Positions 46,111-56,082 of a DNA stretch of 64,000 nt are shown in pieces; position 1 is the stretch's first letter, and each line of letters begins with the position of its first letter. The position numbers were made by a program, and so were the translations under genes. The stretch is from contig CP136945.1 of assembly GCA_041530395.1 (NCBI GenBank), forward strand, positions 1,798,001 through 1,862,000, read 5' to 3'. This DNA is from Thermosynechococcaceae cyanobacterium Okahandja (GTDB lineage: Bacteria; Cyanobacteriota; Cyanobacteriia; Thermosynechococcales; Thermosynechococcaceae). The notes below the pieces were generated by a model, which had not been told where the DNA came from, made no database searches, and saw nothing but the letters and a program-made list of their open reading frames with translations.

Positions 46111-47685
46111 ATGACTCCCCGTGTTTTATACGTCCGCCTGCCGTGCAACCCGATCTTTCCGATTGGGGTAGTGTATTTAGCGGACTATATCCACAAACAA
46201 CTGCCCCACCTCGAGCAGCGCATTTTTGATCTGGGGACGGTTCCGCCCTTAGATTTCCGAATGGCGCTGAGTCGCTGCATTGATGAATTCCGTCCCACGC
46301 ACCTTGTGTTTTCATGGCGGGATATTCAAATTTACGCGCCGGTGGGCGGGCGCGGTGGCAATCCACTACAACATGCCTTTGAGGTCTATTATGCCCGCAA
46401 TCCGTTGCTCAAGCTGCGGGGGGCAATCGGTGGACTGCGGGTGATGCGTGCCTACTACGGTGAACTGTGGCGCAATCTTGGTTTAATTCGCTTAGGGCTG
46501 CACCATGCCAAGCGCCACCATCCCGAGGTGACCACCATTGTGGGCGGCGGTGCCGTGAGTGTGTTTTACGAGCAACTGGGTCACCAATTACCCCGCGGCA
46601 CGATTATTTCGGTGGGGGAAGGGGAGAGCCTCCTGCACAAGATCCTCATCGGCCAATCGATTCAGGGAGAGCGCTGCTACATTGCCGGGGTAGAAACGCC
46701 TCGCGATCGCCTCATTCACGAGTGGCCAAGGCCCGTTGAAAAAACCGCCTGTAATTACCGCTATATTGAGCAAATTTGGCCAGAATTTGAGTACTACCTG
46801 CAGGGGGGCGACTTTTACATTGGTGTGCAGACAAAGCGGGGCTGCCCCCACAACTGCTGCTACTGCGTCTATACCGTTGTTGAAGGCAAACAGGTGCGCA
46901 TTAATCCGGCGCAAGAGGTGGTGGCCGAAATGCGCCAACTCTACGATCGCGGCGTGCGCAATTTTTGGTTTACCGATGCCCAGTTTATTCCCGCCCGCAA
47001 GTTTATTCCCGATGCCGTTGCCCTCCTGCGAGAGATTCTGGCCGCAGGCATGAGGGATATTCACTGGGCCGCCTATATTCGCGCCGATAACCTCACCCCC
47101 GAACTCTGTGACCTGATGGTGCAAACGGGGATGAACTACTTTGAGATTGGCATTACCAGCGGCTCGCAGGAATTAGTGCGGAAAATGCGCATGGGCTATA
47201 ACCTGCGTACCGTTTTGCAGAACTGTCGCGATCTGAAGGCGGCGGGGTTTCAGGATCTGGTGTCTGTGAACTATTCCTTTAACGTCATTGACGAGCGCCC
47301 CGAGACCATTGCCCAAACCATTGCTTACCACCGCGAACTCGAGCAGATTTTTGGCACCGATAAGGTGGAGCCGGCCATCTTTTTTATTGGCCTGCAACCC
47401 CACACCCACCTTGAGGAATACGCGCTGCAACAGGGTATCCTGCGTCCGGGGTACAATCCGATGAGCTTAATGCCGTGGACGGCTAAAAAGTTACTCTGGA
47501 ACCCGGAACCCATGGGCAGCATCTTTGGCGAAGTCTGCCTAGCGGCATGGCGCGAGAACCCCAACGACTTTGGCCGCACAGTCATGGATTTACTGGAGGA
47601 GCGGTTTGGCCGTGCGCCCCTTGCGGCTGCCCTTTCAGCGCCCCTCGACCCCCAACAGACGGCGGTGGCGATCGCGCCGCGCTAA
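46111..47685 (+). CDS. B12-binding-type radical SAM protein (photosystem II high-light acclimation type)
   Basis: The 524-residue protein has an N-terminal Rossmann/B12-binding-like domain (about 1-190, PCNPIFPIGVVYLADYI) and a radical-SAM core with the 4Fe-4S cluster motif KRGCPHNCCYCVYTVVEG (CxxxCxxC) at about residue 250, then GVRNFWFTDAQFIP and GMNYFEIGITSGSQELVRKMRMGY. It fits the cyanobacterial family annotated as photosystem II high-light acclimation radical SAM protein. The reaction is unknown. It precedes gap2 by 91 bases. Confidence 0.85.
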   Translation: MTPRVLYVRLPCNPIFPIGVVYLADYIHKQLPHLEQRIFDLGTVPPLDFRMALSRCIDEFRPTHLVFSWRDIQIYAPVGGRGGNPLQHAFEVYYARNPLLKLRGAIGGLRVMRAYYGELWRNLGLIRLGLHHAKRHHPEVTTIVGGGAVSVFYEQLGHQLPRGTIISVGEGESLLHKILIGQSIQGERCYIAGVETPRDRLIHEWPRPVEKTACNYRYIEQIWPEFEYYLQGGDFYIGVQTKRGCPHNCCYCVYTVVEGKQVRINPAQEVVAEMRQLYDRGVRNFWFTDAQFIPARKFIPDAVALLREILAAGMRDIHWAAYIRADNLTPELCDLMVQTGMNYFEIGITSGSQELVRKMRMGYNLRTVLQNCRDLKAAGFQDLVSVNYSFNVIDERPETIAQTIAYHRELEQIFGTDKVEPAIFFIGLQPHTHLEEYALQQGILRPGYNPMSLMPWTAKKLLWNPEPMGSIFGEVCLAAWRENPNDFGRTVMDLLEERFGRAPLAAALSAPLDPQQTAVAIAPR

Positions 47686-47776
47686 AAAAAAAGGAGATAA
47701 AACGCCCATTCCCCCTTAGAATGTTTCCTAGATCATTTCTGGCAACAATGCGTTAGTAAATAGAGGAAGGGATCAG

Positions 47777-48790
47777 GTGGTTAGAGTCGCTATCAATGGT
47801 TTTGGGCGCATCGGTCGGAACTTCATGCGTTGCTGGTTACAGCGGAAAGCCAATAGCAAGCTGGATATTGTTGGCATCAATGATACCTCCGATCCCCGCA
47901 CCAACGCCCACTTACTCAAGTATGACTCGATGCTGGGCATTTTCCATGATGCCGAGATCAGCGCCGATGACGACTGTATTTATGCCGATGGGCAAGCGGT
48001 GAAGTGCGTCTCCGATCGCAATCCAGAAAATTTGCCTTGGAGCGCCTGGGATATTGACCTCGTTATTGAAGCAACAGGGGTCTTCACCAGTCGTGACGGT
48101 GCTAGCAAGCATATCAATGCTGGGGCTAAAAAGGTGCTCATTACCGCCCCCGGCAAAGGCAACATCCCCACCTACGTCATTGGGGTCAACCATCACACCT
48201 ACGATCCCAGTGAAACCATTGTCAGTAATGCCAGTTGTACCACCAACTGCTTGGCCCCCATTGTGAAAGTGCTGCACGAGCATTTTGGCATTCAGCAGGG
48301 GATGATGACCACCACCCACAGCTACACGGGTGATCAACGCCTCTTAGATGCCAGCCACCGGGATCTGCGGCGGGCGCGGGCGGCAGCCATGAACATTGTG
48401 CCCACCTCCACCGGAGCCGCCAAAGCCGTCGGGCTTGTGATTCCCGAATTACAAGGAAAACTCAATGGTATTGCCCTGCGGGTACCCACCCCCAACGTGT
48501 CGGTGGTGGACTTTGTTGCCCAAGTGGAAAAACCCACCATTGCCGAGCAGGTGAACCAAGTCCTCAAAGAAGCCTCGGAAACCACCATGAAGGGGATTAT
48601 CCACTACAGTGACTTGGAGTTAGTGTCCTCTGACTATCGCGGCCACTCTGCCTCTTCCATTTTGGATGCGTCCCTGACCATGGTGATGGGGGGTAACCTC
48701 ATTAAGGTCGTGGCTTGGTATGACAATGAGTGGGGCTATAGCCAGCGGGTTCTCGATCTTGCGGAGCACATGGCCGCTCACTGGGGCTAG
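47777..48790 (+). CDS. gap2: Glyceraldehyde-3-phosphate dehydrogenase, Calvin-cycle type
   Basis: Gap2 reduces 1,3-bisphosphoglycerate with NADPH in the Calvin cycle. The 337-residue enzyme has [14 protein letters not shown], the catalytic cysteine in [17 protein letters not shown] and [13 protein letters not shown]-like C-terminus ([11 protein letters not shown]). [19 protein letters not shown] after the dinucleotide fold favours the NADP(H)-using plastid/Gap2 type over catabolic Gap1. It starts with GTG. A run of A after the previous gene may include its promoter. Confidence 0.96.
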   Translation: MVRVAINGFGRIGRNFMRCWLQRKANSKLDIVGINDTSDPRTNAHLLKYDSMLGIFHDAEISADDDCIYADGQAVKCVSDRNPENLPWSAWDIDLVIEATGVFTSRDGASKHINAGAKKVLITAPGKGNIPTYVIGVNHHTYDPSETIVSNASCTTNCLAPIVKVLHEHFGIQQGMMTTTHSYTGDQRLLDASHRDLRRARAAAMNIVPTSTGAAKAVGLVIPELQGKLNGIALRVPTPNVSVVDFVAQVEKPTIAEQVNQVLKEASETTMKGIIHYSDLELVSSDYRGHSASSILDASLTMVMGGNLIKVVAWYDNEWGYSQRVLDLAEHMAAHWG

Positions 48791-48824
48791 GGTCTAAACT
48801 TTACTTACTGATTCGCAACGCAAC

Positions 48825-49979
48825 ATGCAAGACAAAGCAATGTTAATGATTCCGGGACCAACCCCTGTGCCGGAGTCGGTTCTTCTGTCCCTTGCCAAAC
48901 ACCCGATTGGCCATCGCAGTGGTGATTTTAGCCAAATTATGGCAGCGGTCACCGCAGGACTCCGGTGGCTACACCAAACACAAAATGATGTCCTGATTTT
49001 GGCGGCCAGTGGTACTGGGGCTATGGAAGCGGGGATCATTAACTTCCTCAGTGCCGGCGATCGCGTCGTTGTCGGCTGCAACGGTAAATTTGGCGATCGC
49101 TGGGGCGAGGTCTGTGATGCCTACGGCTTAAACACGGAGCGAATTACTGCGCCGTGGGGGCAGCCCCTCAACCCCGATGACTTTAAGGCAGTTCTTGAGG
49201 CCGACACCGCCAAAACCATCAAAGCGGTGATTGTTACCCACAGTGAAACCTCCACGGGGGTGATCAATGACCTCGAGGCCATCAACCGCCATGTGAAAGC
49301 CCATGGTCAGGCGCTCATCATTGTGGATGCGGTCACCAGCTTGGGGGCAGTGAGTGTGCCTATTGATGAGTGGGGGTTAGATGTGGTGGGTTCTGGCTCC
49401 CAAAAGGGGTATATGATCCCGCCCGGGCTGGCATTTGTGAGTGTGAGTGCCAAGGCATGGCAGGCATACGAAACCGCCACATTACCGAAGTTTTATTTGG
49501 ATCTGGGCAAGTACCGCAAAGATGCGGCCAAACACACCACCCCCTTTACCCCCCCTGTGAACCTCTTTTTTGCTCTGCACACGGCATTAGAGATGATGCA
49601 GGCTGAGGGTTTAGCGGCTATTTTCAGTCGTCATCAGCGCTTAATGCAGGCCACCCGAGCGGCAATGAAGGCTCTCAACCTGCCCCTTTACGCTGCCGAT
49701 AGCTGTGCTAGCCCTGCCATTACTGCCGTTGCCCCCGAGGGGGTGGAGGCTGAAAAAATCCGTAGCCTGATGAAAAAACGCTTTGACATTGCCCTTGCCG
49801 GTGGCCAGGATCAGCTTAAGGGACAGATTTTTCGGGTTGGTCACTTGGGCTTTGTGGGCGATCGCGACATTCTCGCAGCAGTGAGTGCCCTTGAAGCGGT
49901 GCTCGGTGAGCTGGGCTACGAGAACTTTACCCCTGGGGCGGGGGTCGCCGCAGCCAGTCGCGTGTTTGCCACGGCCTAA
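48825..49979 (+). CDS. Class V aminotransferase (alanine/serine-glyoxylate type)
   Basis: The 384-residue PLP enzyme has PGPTPVPESVLLSLAKHPIGHRS, GTGAMEAGIINFLSAGD, and the PLP lysine in VVGSGSQKGYMIPPGLAFV. It resembles the alanine-glyoxylate or serine-glyoxylate aminotransferases of photorespiration and the subunit once called soluble hydrogenase 42 kDa. It likely converts glyoxylate to glycine. It is 34 bases after gap2. Confidence 0.93.
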   Translation: MQDKAMLMIPGPTPVPESVLLSLAKHPIGHRSGDFSQIMAAVTAGLRWLHQTQNDVLILAASGTGAMEAGIINFLSAGDRVVVGCNGKFGDRWGEVCDAYGLNTERITAPWGQPLNPDDFKAVLEADTAKTIKAVIVTHSETSTGVINDLEAINRHVKAHGQALIIVDAVTSLGAVSVPIDEWGLDVVGSGSQKGYMIPPGLAFVSVSAKAWQAYETATLPKFYLDLGKYRKDAAKHTTPFTPPVNLFFALHTALEMMQAEGLAAIFSRHQRLMQATRAAMKALNLPLYAADSCASPAITAVAPEGVEAEKIRSLMKKRFDIALAGGQDQLKGQIFRVGHLGFVGDRDILAAVSALEAVLGELGYENFTPGAGVAAASRVFATA

Positions 49980-49983
49980 CCCG

Positions 49984-50448
49984 ATGGAACCATGGCTGGA
50001 GCCAGCGGCAGTGCGCCAAGCGCGGCGATTGTGTGCCAGTTTTGCCCACTGGACGGGGCGATCGTTGCTGCCAACAGTGGCCACCGATGATCTGACGTTA
50101 GCGCAGCAGTTGTTCCACTGGCCATCCCCAGTGCTGTCCCATGGGAACCAAGCGGATCCCATTTTTAACTATGGGAATCAAGCGGCTCTCACCCTCTGGG
50201 AACTCTCTTGGTCAGAATGGGTGCAGATGCCCTCACGACTTACGGCAGAACCGATGGCTCAAGCCGAGCGAGCCGCCCTACTGGCGCAAGCCGCCCGCCA
50301 AGGCTACGCCAACAACTACAGCGGTGTGCGTATCTCCCGCTCCGGTCGCCGCTTTCAGATTCAGAATGCATGGATTTGGAGCGTTATTGATGAACAGGGG
50401 CAGCCGATTGGCCAAGGGGCAACCTTTGATCACTGGCAGTTCTTGTAA
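49984..50448 (+). CDS. MEKHLA-domain protein
   Basis: The 154-residue protein shows the PAS-like MEKHLA domain: HGNQADPIFNYGNQAAL, LWELSWSEWVQMPSRLTAEP, and NNYSGVRISRSGRRFQIQNA. It is soluble. Start ATG 49984 lies 4 bases after the aminotransferase stop. In plants the domain sits at the end of HD-ZIP III factors and senses redox state; in bacteria it stands alone and its function is unknown. Confidence 0.85.
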   Translation: MEPWLEPAAVRQARRLCASFAHWTGRSLLPTVATDDLTLAQQLFHWPSPVLSHGNQADPIFNYGNQAALTLWELSWSEWVQMPSRLTAEPMAQAERAALLAQAARQGYANNYSGVRISRSGRRFQIQNAWIWSVIDEQGQPIGQGATFDHWQFL

Positions 50449-50490
50449 CATTGATCTAACTCACCACTGAGGTGAAACAACAGGTGGTCA

Positions 50491-51504
50491 ATGAAAGAGC
50501 TTTTAATTCACTGGTTTCATCAGGTACAGGCATTTCGCTACACGCGGCGTACGGATGAAAACCTGAATTCGCTGGTACAGCAGCTTTATAACGAATCCCA
50601 CATCAATATTCCCTATTTAGTACTCATTATTAGCTCCTGCGCGATCGCCACCTTTGGGTTATTGGCCAATAGCGCTGCCGTGATTATCGGTGCCATGATC
50701 ATTGCGCCCTTAATGTTACCCATTCGCGGTTTAGCCTTAGCCGCGTTAATTGGCGACATTAAAATGTTTCGCGAGGCTACCCTTGCGCTTACCGTGGGTA
50801 GCGTGATGGCCATTGCCATGTCATGGCTGATTGGGGTTTCTGTAGGCCTAGAGGTCTATGGCAGTGAAATTATGGCGCGATCGCAACCGAATTTACTGGA
50901 CTTGGGGATTGCGGTTACTGCCGGAGCCATTAGTGCCTATGCCATTGCTGAGCCACGGGTTTCTAATACGTTGGCGGGTACAGCCATTGCCGTGGCACTG
51001 ATGCCCCCCGTTTGTACCATTGGTTTGGGACTAGCCCAACTCAACACTAGCTTGAGCGTAGGCGCGACCCTCCTGTACCTCACGAACCTCCTAGGCATTA
51101 CCCTTGCCTGCATGGTCGTTTTTGTCTTGGTTGGCTATATCCCCTTACACCAAGGGCGGCGCGCCCTCACCATTGCCTTTGCCTTGACGGGGCTATTAGT
51201 GATTCCGCTGGCGGTGAGTTTTAGTCGTCTGGTGGAGCAAGCCCGCCTGCAACAGCAAGTCCGCCAAGCCCTACTGCGGGGCACTCTCACCTTTCAACGC
51301 CTTGATCTGCTGGGGATGGAAACCAGTTGGGTCAGCGACCCTCCCGTAGTGCGGTTGAATGTTCGGGCGCAGGAACCGGTGACCCCGCGGCAAGTGGAAC
51401 TGCTCGAGGCCTTCATTAGTGAGCGGATGAGTCGTCCCTTTAAGTTGGTGTTGCAGGTCTCTAATGTCGAGGAAGTGACCGCGGAAGAGCCACCCGCGGA
51501 ATAG
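50491..51504 (+). CDS. DUF389 membrane protein (TIGR00341)
   Basis: The 337-residue protein has an N-terminal cytoplasmic segment, then about six hydrophobic helices with the family signature NSAAVIIGAMIIAPLMLPI and AYAIAEPRVSNTLAGTAIAVALMPP, and a C-terminal soluble domain. Members are often called TIGR00341 or DUF389 hydrophobic domain proteins. Function is unknown; channel or transporter roles are guesses. ATG 50491 follows GGTGA. Confidence 0.85.
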   Translation: MKELLIHWFHQVQAFRYTRRTDENLNSLVQQLYNESHINIPYLVLIISSCAIATFGLLANSAAVIIGAMIIAPLMLPIRGLALAALIGDIKMFREATLALTVGSVMAIAMSWLIGVSVGLEVYGSEIMARSQPNLLDLGIAVTAGAISAYAIAEPRVSNTLAGTAIAVALMPPVCTIGLGLAQLNTSLSVGATLLYLTNLLGITLACMVVFVLVGYIPLHQGRRALTIAFALTGLLVIPLAVSFSRLVEQARLQQQVRQALLRGTLTFQRLDLLGMETSWVSDPPVVRLNVRAQEPVTPRQVELLEAFISERMSRPFKLVLQVSNVEEVTAEEPPAE

Positions 51505-51514
51505 TGCTCAAGTG

Positions 51515-52870
51515 TCACTCACCGGTAATGGCCAAGGGGGCAACCCAGACCTCCGGACACATACCGTAGGGGGTAAACTCTGGGACGGGGGCAAGGTAAA
51601 GAATCTGCTGGAGTAGGTTGCGAATATCCCCCGCCACGGTGGCGGACTCAATACTGATGGCTTCGCCACGCCGCAGTAACCAGCCATCAAAGGGCAGGGA
51701 AAAGGAACCTTGAAGCGCTTTTACGCCCGCGTGCAAAGCATGGAGTTCATCAATCCAGACCACGCTATCGGCGCGATCGCGCTGGTACTGTGCTTGGGGT
51801 GCCTGACCGGGCTGCACGTCGAAAAAATGACCACTGACGGTCACTTTGGCCCCGAGGTTGGCATGACCTGTGGGTTGGCAGTGAAAGCGCTGGGCGGTAC
51901 CGGCACTATGGTATAGACCGGTGAGACGGCCCGCCTCAATTAACGGAGTGCGCCGGGTGGGGGTACCTTCTCCATCAAAGAAAGGTTGACCAATGTTTTG
52001 GGAGTGGCGGGCATCATCGTAAATGGTTAATAGGGGACTCGCGATCGCCTGCTGCAGCGACTCAGGGGTGGATAAACTTTGGCGATCCAGAATATTCTGG
52101 GCATTAAAGAGGTTAGAAAAGGCACTGAGCAGGCTCAAAAAGGCTTCCGGGGAAAACACCACGGGGTACTGCCCTGAGGCAATGGGTTCGTAGGCCAGAT
52201 GGCGGATCGTTTTGTCGGCCACCTCCTCAATACAGCCGGCTATATCCAACTGCTCAAGCGTGGGACTAAGGCGCATGGCACCGGCGCTGCGGGGTTTGCG
52301 ACCCACTTCCTCGGTTTTACTGTAAAGGTACAGCGTTGTTGTGGTACTGGTTTGCTGACGGGCAGCCCCCTCACTGTTGAGGTAAAACCGCTCCGTGCGG
52401 CGCTGACTGAGGCCGTTATAGGGCACACTCACAATGGCCGGATGACGATTCAGTAGTTCTCGCTCAGCGGCAATGAGTTGATCCAACAGCGTTTTGGCCG
52501 GCGCAAGCGGAGCATCTGCTGTTGGGGGGAGGGGCGCAAGGGGCGCTGTGGCTAGGGGGCTGAAGTCGGGAATATACTCATCAACGCCAAATTCACTGGC
52601 CTCTAGAGCCATTTCCAAAGCTGTTTCTAAGCCTTGATCATCCAGTTGCGTGGTACTGGTAACCCCTAAGCGCCCGGCCGCATTCCACACCCGCACCGTA
52701 ATCCCGGAACGCTGGGAGGCTTTCACCTGCTTCGGCTCCCCCTGCTGAACTTGGACACTGACTTCATCAACGTGGGCACCCCCGAGGTCAAATTTGCGAA
52801 TGCCTAAACGGCGGGCGATCGCCAGCGTGCGTTGCTGTAACGTCAAGTCGGGGGTGAGGGTAACAGTCAT
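51515..52870 (-). CDS. tldE: TldE/PmbA, partner of TldD
   Basis: The 451-residue protein belongs to the TldD/PmbA family but lacks HExxxH, so it is the non-catalytic TldE (PmbA) partner. The N-terminus shows VQVQQGEPKQVKASQRSG and the C-terminus ENPLLT-like SYDARHSQNIGQPFFDGEGTP. The zinc protease is an alpha-beta heterodimer, so it should act together with TldD at 15.3-16.8 kb. It converges on the DUF389 gene. Confidence 0.9.
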   Translation of the reverse strand: MTVTLTPDLTLQQRTLAIARRLGIRKFDLGGAHVDEVSVQVQQGEPKQVKASQRSGITVRVWNAAGRLGVTSTTQLDDQGLETALEMALEASEFGVDEYIPDFSPLATAPLAPLPPTADAPLAPAKTLLDQLIAAERELLNRHPAIVSVPYNGLSQRRTERFYLNSEGAARQQTSTTTTLYLYSKTEEVGRKPRSAGAMRLSPTLEQLDIAGCIEEVADKTIRHLAYEPIASGQYPVVFSPEAFLSLLSAFSNLFNAQNILDRQSLSTPESLQQAIASPLLTIYDDARHSQNIGQPFFDGEGTPTRRTPLIEAGRLTGLYHSAGTAQRFHCQPTGHANLGAKVTVSGHFFDVQPGQAPQAQYQRDRADSVVWIDELHALHAGVKALQGSFSLPFDGWLLRRGEAISIESATVAGDIRNLLQQILYLAPVPEFTPYGMCPEVWVAPLAITGE

Positions 52871-52908
52871 GGCTATCTGTGGGAGGCTAACTATGAAGTT
52901 ATTTTGAG

Positions 52909-53544
52909 TTATTTTACAACGTCTCTAGGGTTGGGTATTAAGCGCTTTTTCAGTGGCAAAGGCAACTGCCGCAAGAGGCGCAGCAGGTCATCGATTTTGG
53001 TTGCGGGTATTAGATGGGAGGCATTATGTTTCGTTTGAAAACAGGCCAAGGCCGCCTCGAGATCACCCTCCGCGCCAATCCAGTGCCAAAATCGGGGAAA
53101 GGCGGTTTCAATCTCCGCCAAATCAATGGTCATAGCGTGGGTTTTATCCCGCAAAAATAACTCAATGTTGCTGTTGACGGTATCGCAATAGTCTAGGCAA
53201 ACCGCCATCGGATCCGCATTCGCCGGCAGGTTCAAGAGAATTCCCTCGCGGTAGGCTTTCATGATCCAAATGCCGTAGCGTTCACGGTAGCTGCGTGCCA
53301 CACTGTCATCATCCCGCTTCAGGTGGACGTAGAAGGCGCGATCGCCATAGGTGCGATCGAGGCGACCTAGAAACCACGACAGGCGATTGTCCACTTCGAT
53401 GTGCTGCTCTGGATAGGCCAAGCGATCGCTCCCCAACAAAAACGTGCGGGACTCGTGAGCACTCGTGAAGTTAGTCATGTGGCGACAGGCATTGGCAAAG
53501 GTCACAGAGCCGCAACGGCCGGTACACAGCACAAACACATTCAT
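52909..53544 (-). CDS. Sulfotransferase-like P-loop protein
   Basis: The 211-residue protein begins FVLCTGRCGSVTFANACRHM, a P-loop-like 5'-phosphosulfate site typical of sulfotransferases, followed by HLKRDDDSVARSYRERYG, the R-D-S nucleotide-binding element of the same family. It is soluble. A sulfated polysaccharide or lipid would be a possible product, but no adjacent gene supports a substrate. It lies between tldE and the DRTGG gene. Confidence 0.72.
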   Translation of the reverse strand: MNVFVLCTGRCGSVTFANACRHMTNFTSAHESRTFLLGSDRLAYPEQHIEVDNRLSWFLGRLDRTYGDRAFYVHLKRDDDSVARSYRERYGIWIMKAYREGILLNLPANADPMAVCLDYCDTVNSNIELFLRDKTHAMTIDLAEIETAFPRFWHWIGAEGDLEAALACFQTKHNASHLIPATKIDDLLRLLRQLPLPLKKRLIPNPRDVVK

Positions 53545-53767
53545 GACAACCTCCTAGCCCCGGAGAGCGCAACTACAGCTATTTTCTTTACTCCAGCACA
53601 ATTTAGAACGCCTGCCCCCAAGGAGAGCAAAACTGCGGCGGATCTGGGTAGTGTTGCTAGGGTTATCATCAAAGGATATGTTGAAAAACAACGGACTCGA
53701 TACCACTCCCTAAAGGGATAAACGTCAGAGGGTGTGCTGTAGGGTACCGCTGAGGGAGAAAACAACT

Positions 53768-54835
53768 GTGCCGAAACACCTAATTATTGCATCGATGATG
53801 GCTTACAGCGGTAAGTCAGCCACTATTTTGGGGTTAGCTAAGCTCCTGCGCGATCGCCAGCTTAAGGTGGGCTATGGCAAGCCCCTCGGCACCTGTCAAC
53901 CCAATGCCGAAACGGAAGAGACGGAAGCAGATGTGTGGTTTGTGCAGCATACCCTCAACCTCCCCACCGTTCGCCCCACGCTTTTGACCTTGACTCCCGA
54001 GACTATCTTGGCGCGCCTGACGGGGCAAGATCAAACGAATTATCAACAGGCCTTAGCGGCTTACCAAACCGATAATGGCGAAGATGTAGTGCTCTTAGAA
54101 GGGCCGGCCACCCTAGCAGAGGGGCGGCTGTTTGATCTGGGGCTAGGAGAAATGGCTCAGGCTCTTGATGCGCCCATTCTGTTGGTGGTGCGGTACGAGT
54201 CTCCCTTGGTAGTGGAGTCAATTCTGTTGGCCAAGTCGGAACTGGGCGATCGCCTGCTGGGGGTCATTATCAATGATATTCCCGATGCTGAGCACGAACC
54301 CCTTGCCGCCATTCGGCAATACCTTGAAGCACGGGAGGTGCCGGTATTTGGGTTGCTCCCCCGCAGTCAGTTACTCCGCAGTGTTAGTGTCCATGAACTG
54401 GTGCGGCAGTTGGGTGCGGAGGTGCTGTGTCGGCCCGATCGCCTCGATCTGCTGGTGGAAGAGCTAACCATTGGCGCGATGAATGTCAGTGCTGCCCTAA
54501 AATACTTCCGCAAAGGGAATAATATGGCGGTGATTACGGGGGGCGATCGCACCGATATTCAGTGGGCGGCGCTGGAAACCTCGACCCATTGCCTAATTCT
54601 TACGGGTCATCTGCCACCCTCTCCAGCAATTCTAGCGCGGGCGGAGGAGTTGGAAATTCCCATTCTCTCGGTGGACCTAGATACCCTCACGGCAGTGGAA
54701 ATTGTGGATCGGGCGTTTGGACAGGTGCGGCTGCACGAAGTAGCCAAAGTCAAGTGCGTTGAGCAACTGATGCAGGAGCACGTGGATGGCGATCGCCTCC
54801 TGAGCCACCTAGGGCTGATCCCGGTTGGCACCTGA
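53768..54835 (+). CDS. BioD-like/DRTGG-domain protein (phosphotransacetylase N-terminal-like)
   Basis: The 355-residue protein has a P-loop dethiobiotin-synthetase-like domain (about 1-220: IIASMMAYSGKSATILGLA and VVLLEGPATLAEGRLFDLG) and a DRTGG domain (about 230-340: GAMNVSAALKYFRKGNNMA, ITGGDRTDIQWAALE). This is the layout of the N-terminal half of long phosphotransacetylases, here free-standing. It is probably a regulatory or nucleotide-binding protein. GTG 53768 is the likely start. It converges with the MFS gene, overlapping by 27 bases. Confidence 0.85.
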   Translation: MPKHLIIASMMAYSGKSATILGLAKLLRDRQLKVGYGKPLGTCQPNAETEETEADVWFVQHTLNLPTVRPTLLTLTPETILARLTGQDQTNYQQALAAYQTDNGEDVVLLEGPATLAEGRLFDLGLGEMAQALDAPILLVVRYESPLVVESILLAKSELGDRLLGVIINDIPDAEHEPLAAIRQYLEAREVPVFGLLPRSQLLRSVSVHELVRQLGAEVLCRPDRLDLLVEELTIGAMNVSAALKYFRKGNNMAVITGGDRTDIQWAALETSTHCLILTGHLPPSPAILARAEELEIPILSVDLDTLTAVEIVDRAFGQVRLHEVAKVKCVEQLMQEHVDGDRLLSHLGLIPVGT

Positions 54836-56068
54836 AGCAGAGCGATCCGGCTTGAGCAGCGTAGCCGCAAGGAGAATGCCCATCACCCCTAGACTAGCCA
54901 TCAGGTAAAACACCGCCGTATAACTACCCAAGCGATCCCGCAGTTGACCGCTGACCAACGTACCCAGCAACGCCCCTACCCCGTAGGCGGTAAACACGAG
55001 GCCATAGTTCTTGGCGTAGTCTGCCGGGTTAAAAAAGCGCAGTGTAAACGTCGGTGCCATGGCCAGCCAGCCCCCTAGGCAAAACCACAACAGCGAAAAG
55101 GCAATCCGAAAGGGCCATTGATCCCCACTTTGGGCATGGGTCATCAGCAGGGCCGCCACCAAGGTACAGGTAAAGATGGCCATGGCCACATGGCTAGGGC
55201 GGCAGCGATCCCCTAACCACCCCATTAAGGGGCGACTCAGGCCATTAAAGACCGCAAAGAGAGAGACACTGGCCGCCGCTGCCGTTGGCGTTAGACCAAT
55301 CACCTCCTGCGCCACCGCCCCAGAGATGCCAATGCTACTCAGGCCAATAAAGCTGCCTAGGGCATAGCAACTCCACAATCCATAAAAAGAGCGACTTCTG
55401 AGCAACCGTGGCGGGTAGGATACCGGAGCCACTGTGCCATGCCTTGGCGCAACCACCCCTTGCCATGCCGCTGGTGGAAACCGCATCCAGAGGGCACCCG
55501 TGGCAATAATGAGACCAAAGGCCACACCAAGAATTTGCAGCGTCGTGCGGACACTCAACGCCTCGATCAAGCGATTGGCCAAGGGAGCAGTAATCAACGG
55601 AGACAAACCAAAACCAACAATGGTTGCCCCCACCGCCAACCCTTTGCGATCTGGAAACCACGCCGCCACCACCGCCATCGGTACGCCATAGACCATCCCT
55701 ACCCCCGTACCTACAACCACGCCATAGCTGAGGGTCAATGCCAGTGCGGAGTTGGCCACACTTGCCCCCAAATAGCCAGCGGTCACCAAGATGCCACCGA
55801 TGACCGTCACAGCACGACTCCCCCAGCGCCGTAAGTAATAGCCCGTAATGGGCATGAGGGTGGCGTAGAACACTAGAGCCGTAGCGTAGGGCAATAAACT
55901 GCTGGTGGCATTCAGTTGCAGTTCATGGGCAAGGGGCGTACGGAACACACTCCAACTGTAAACCGTACCCAAGCACAGCAGGAGCACCATACCAATGGGA
56001 ATCAGTAGCCAGCGACCCCGCTGCGCCCGCAGGCCAAAAAGCGTTACCGTGAAACTCTCAACAGACAT
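54809..56068 (-). CDS. MFS transporter, oxalate/formate antiporter (OFA) type
   Basis: The 419-residue protein has about twelve membrane helices and the OFA-family trait of a long first loop with GTVYSWSVFRTPLAHEL after helix 1. PDRKGLAVG after helix 4-5 and the RPLMGWLGDR-type loop are MFS signatures. The substrate is probably a carboxylate, but not determinable. I chose ATG 56068; the preceding Pro/Ser/Tyr-rich codons overlap the DUF2256 gene in another frame. Confidence 0.86.
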   Translation of the reverse strand: MSVESFTVTLFGLRAQRGRWLLIPIGMVLLLCLGTVYSWSVFRTPLAHELQLNATSSLLPYATALVFYATLMPITGYYLRRWGSRAVTVIGGILVTAGYLGASVANSALALTLSYGVVVGTGVGMVYGVPMAVVAAWFPDRKGLAVGATIVGFGLSPLITAPLANRLIEALSVRTTLQILGVAFGLIIATGALWMRFPPAAWQGVVAPRHGTVAPVSYPPRLLRSRSFYGLWSCYALGSFIGLSSIGISGAVAQEVIGLTPTAAAASVSLFAVFNGLSRPLMGWLGDRCRPSHVAMAIFTCTLVAALLMTHAQSGDQWPFRIAFSLLWFCLGGWLAMAPTFTLRFFNPADYAKNYGLVFTAYGVGALLGTLVSGQLRDRLGSYTAVFYLMASLGVMGILLAATLLKPDRSASGANRDQP

Positions 56069-56082
56069 GGGTGCCGCTAATT

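Noticed and set aside
53545-53767. Possible gene in the gap between the sulfotransferase-like and DRTGG genes
   Set aside because: Open frames here are short, overlap the neighbours and show no start signals; the gap likely holds divergent promoters.
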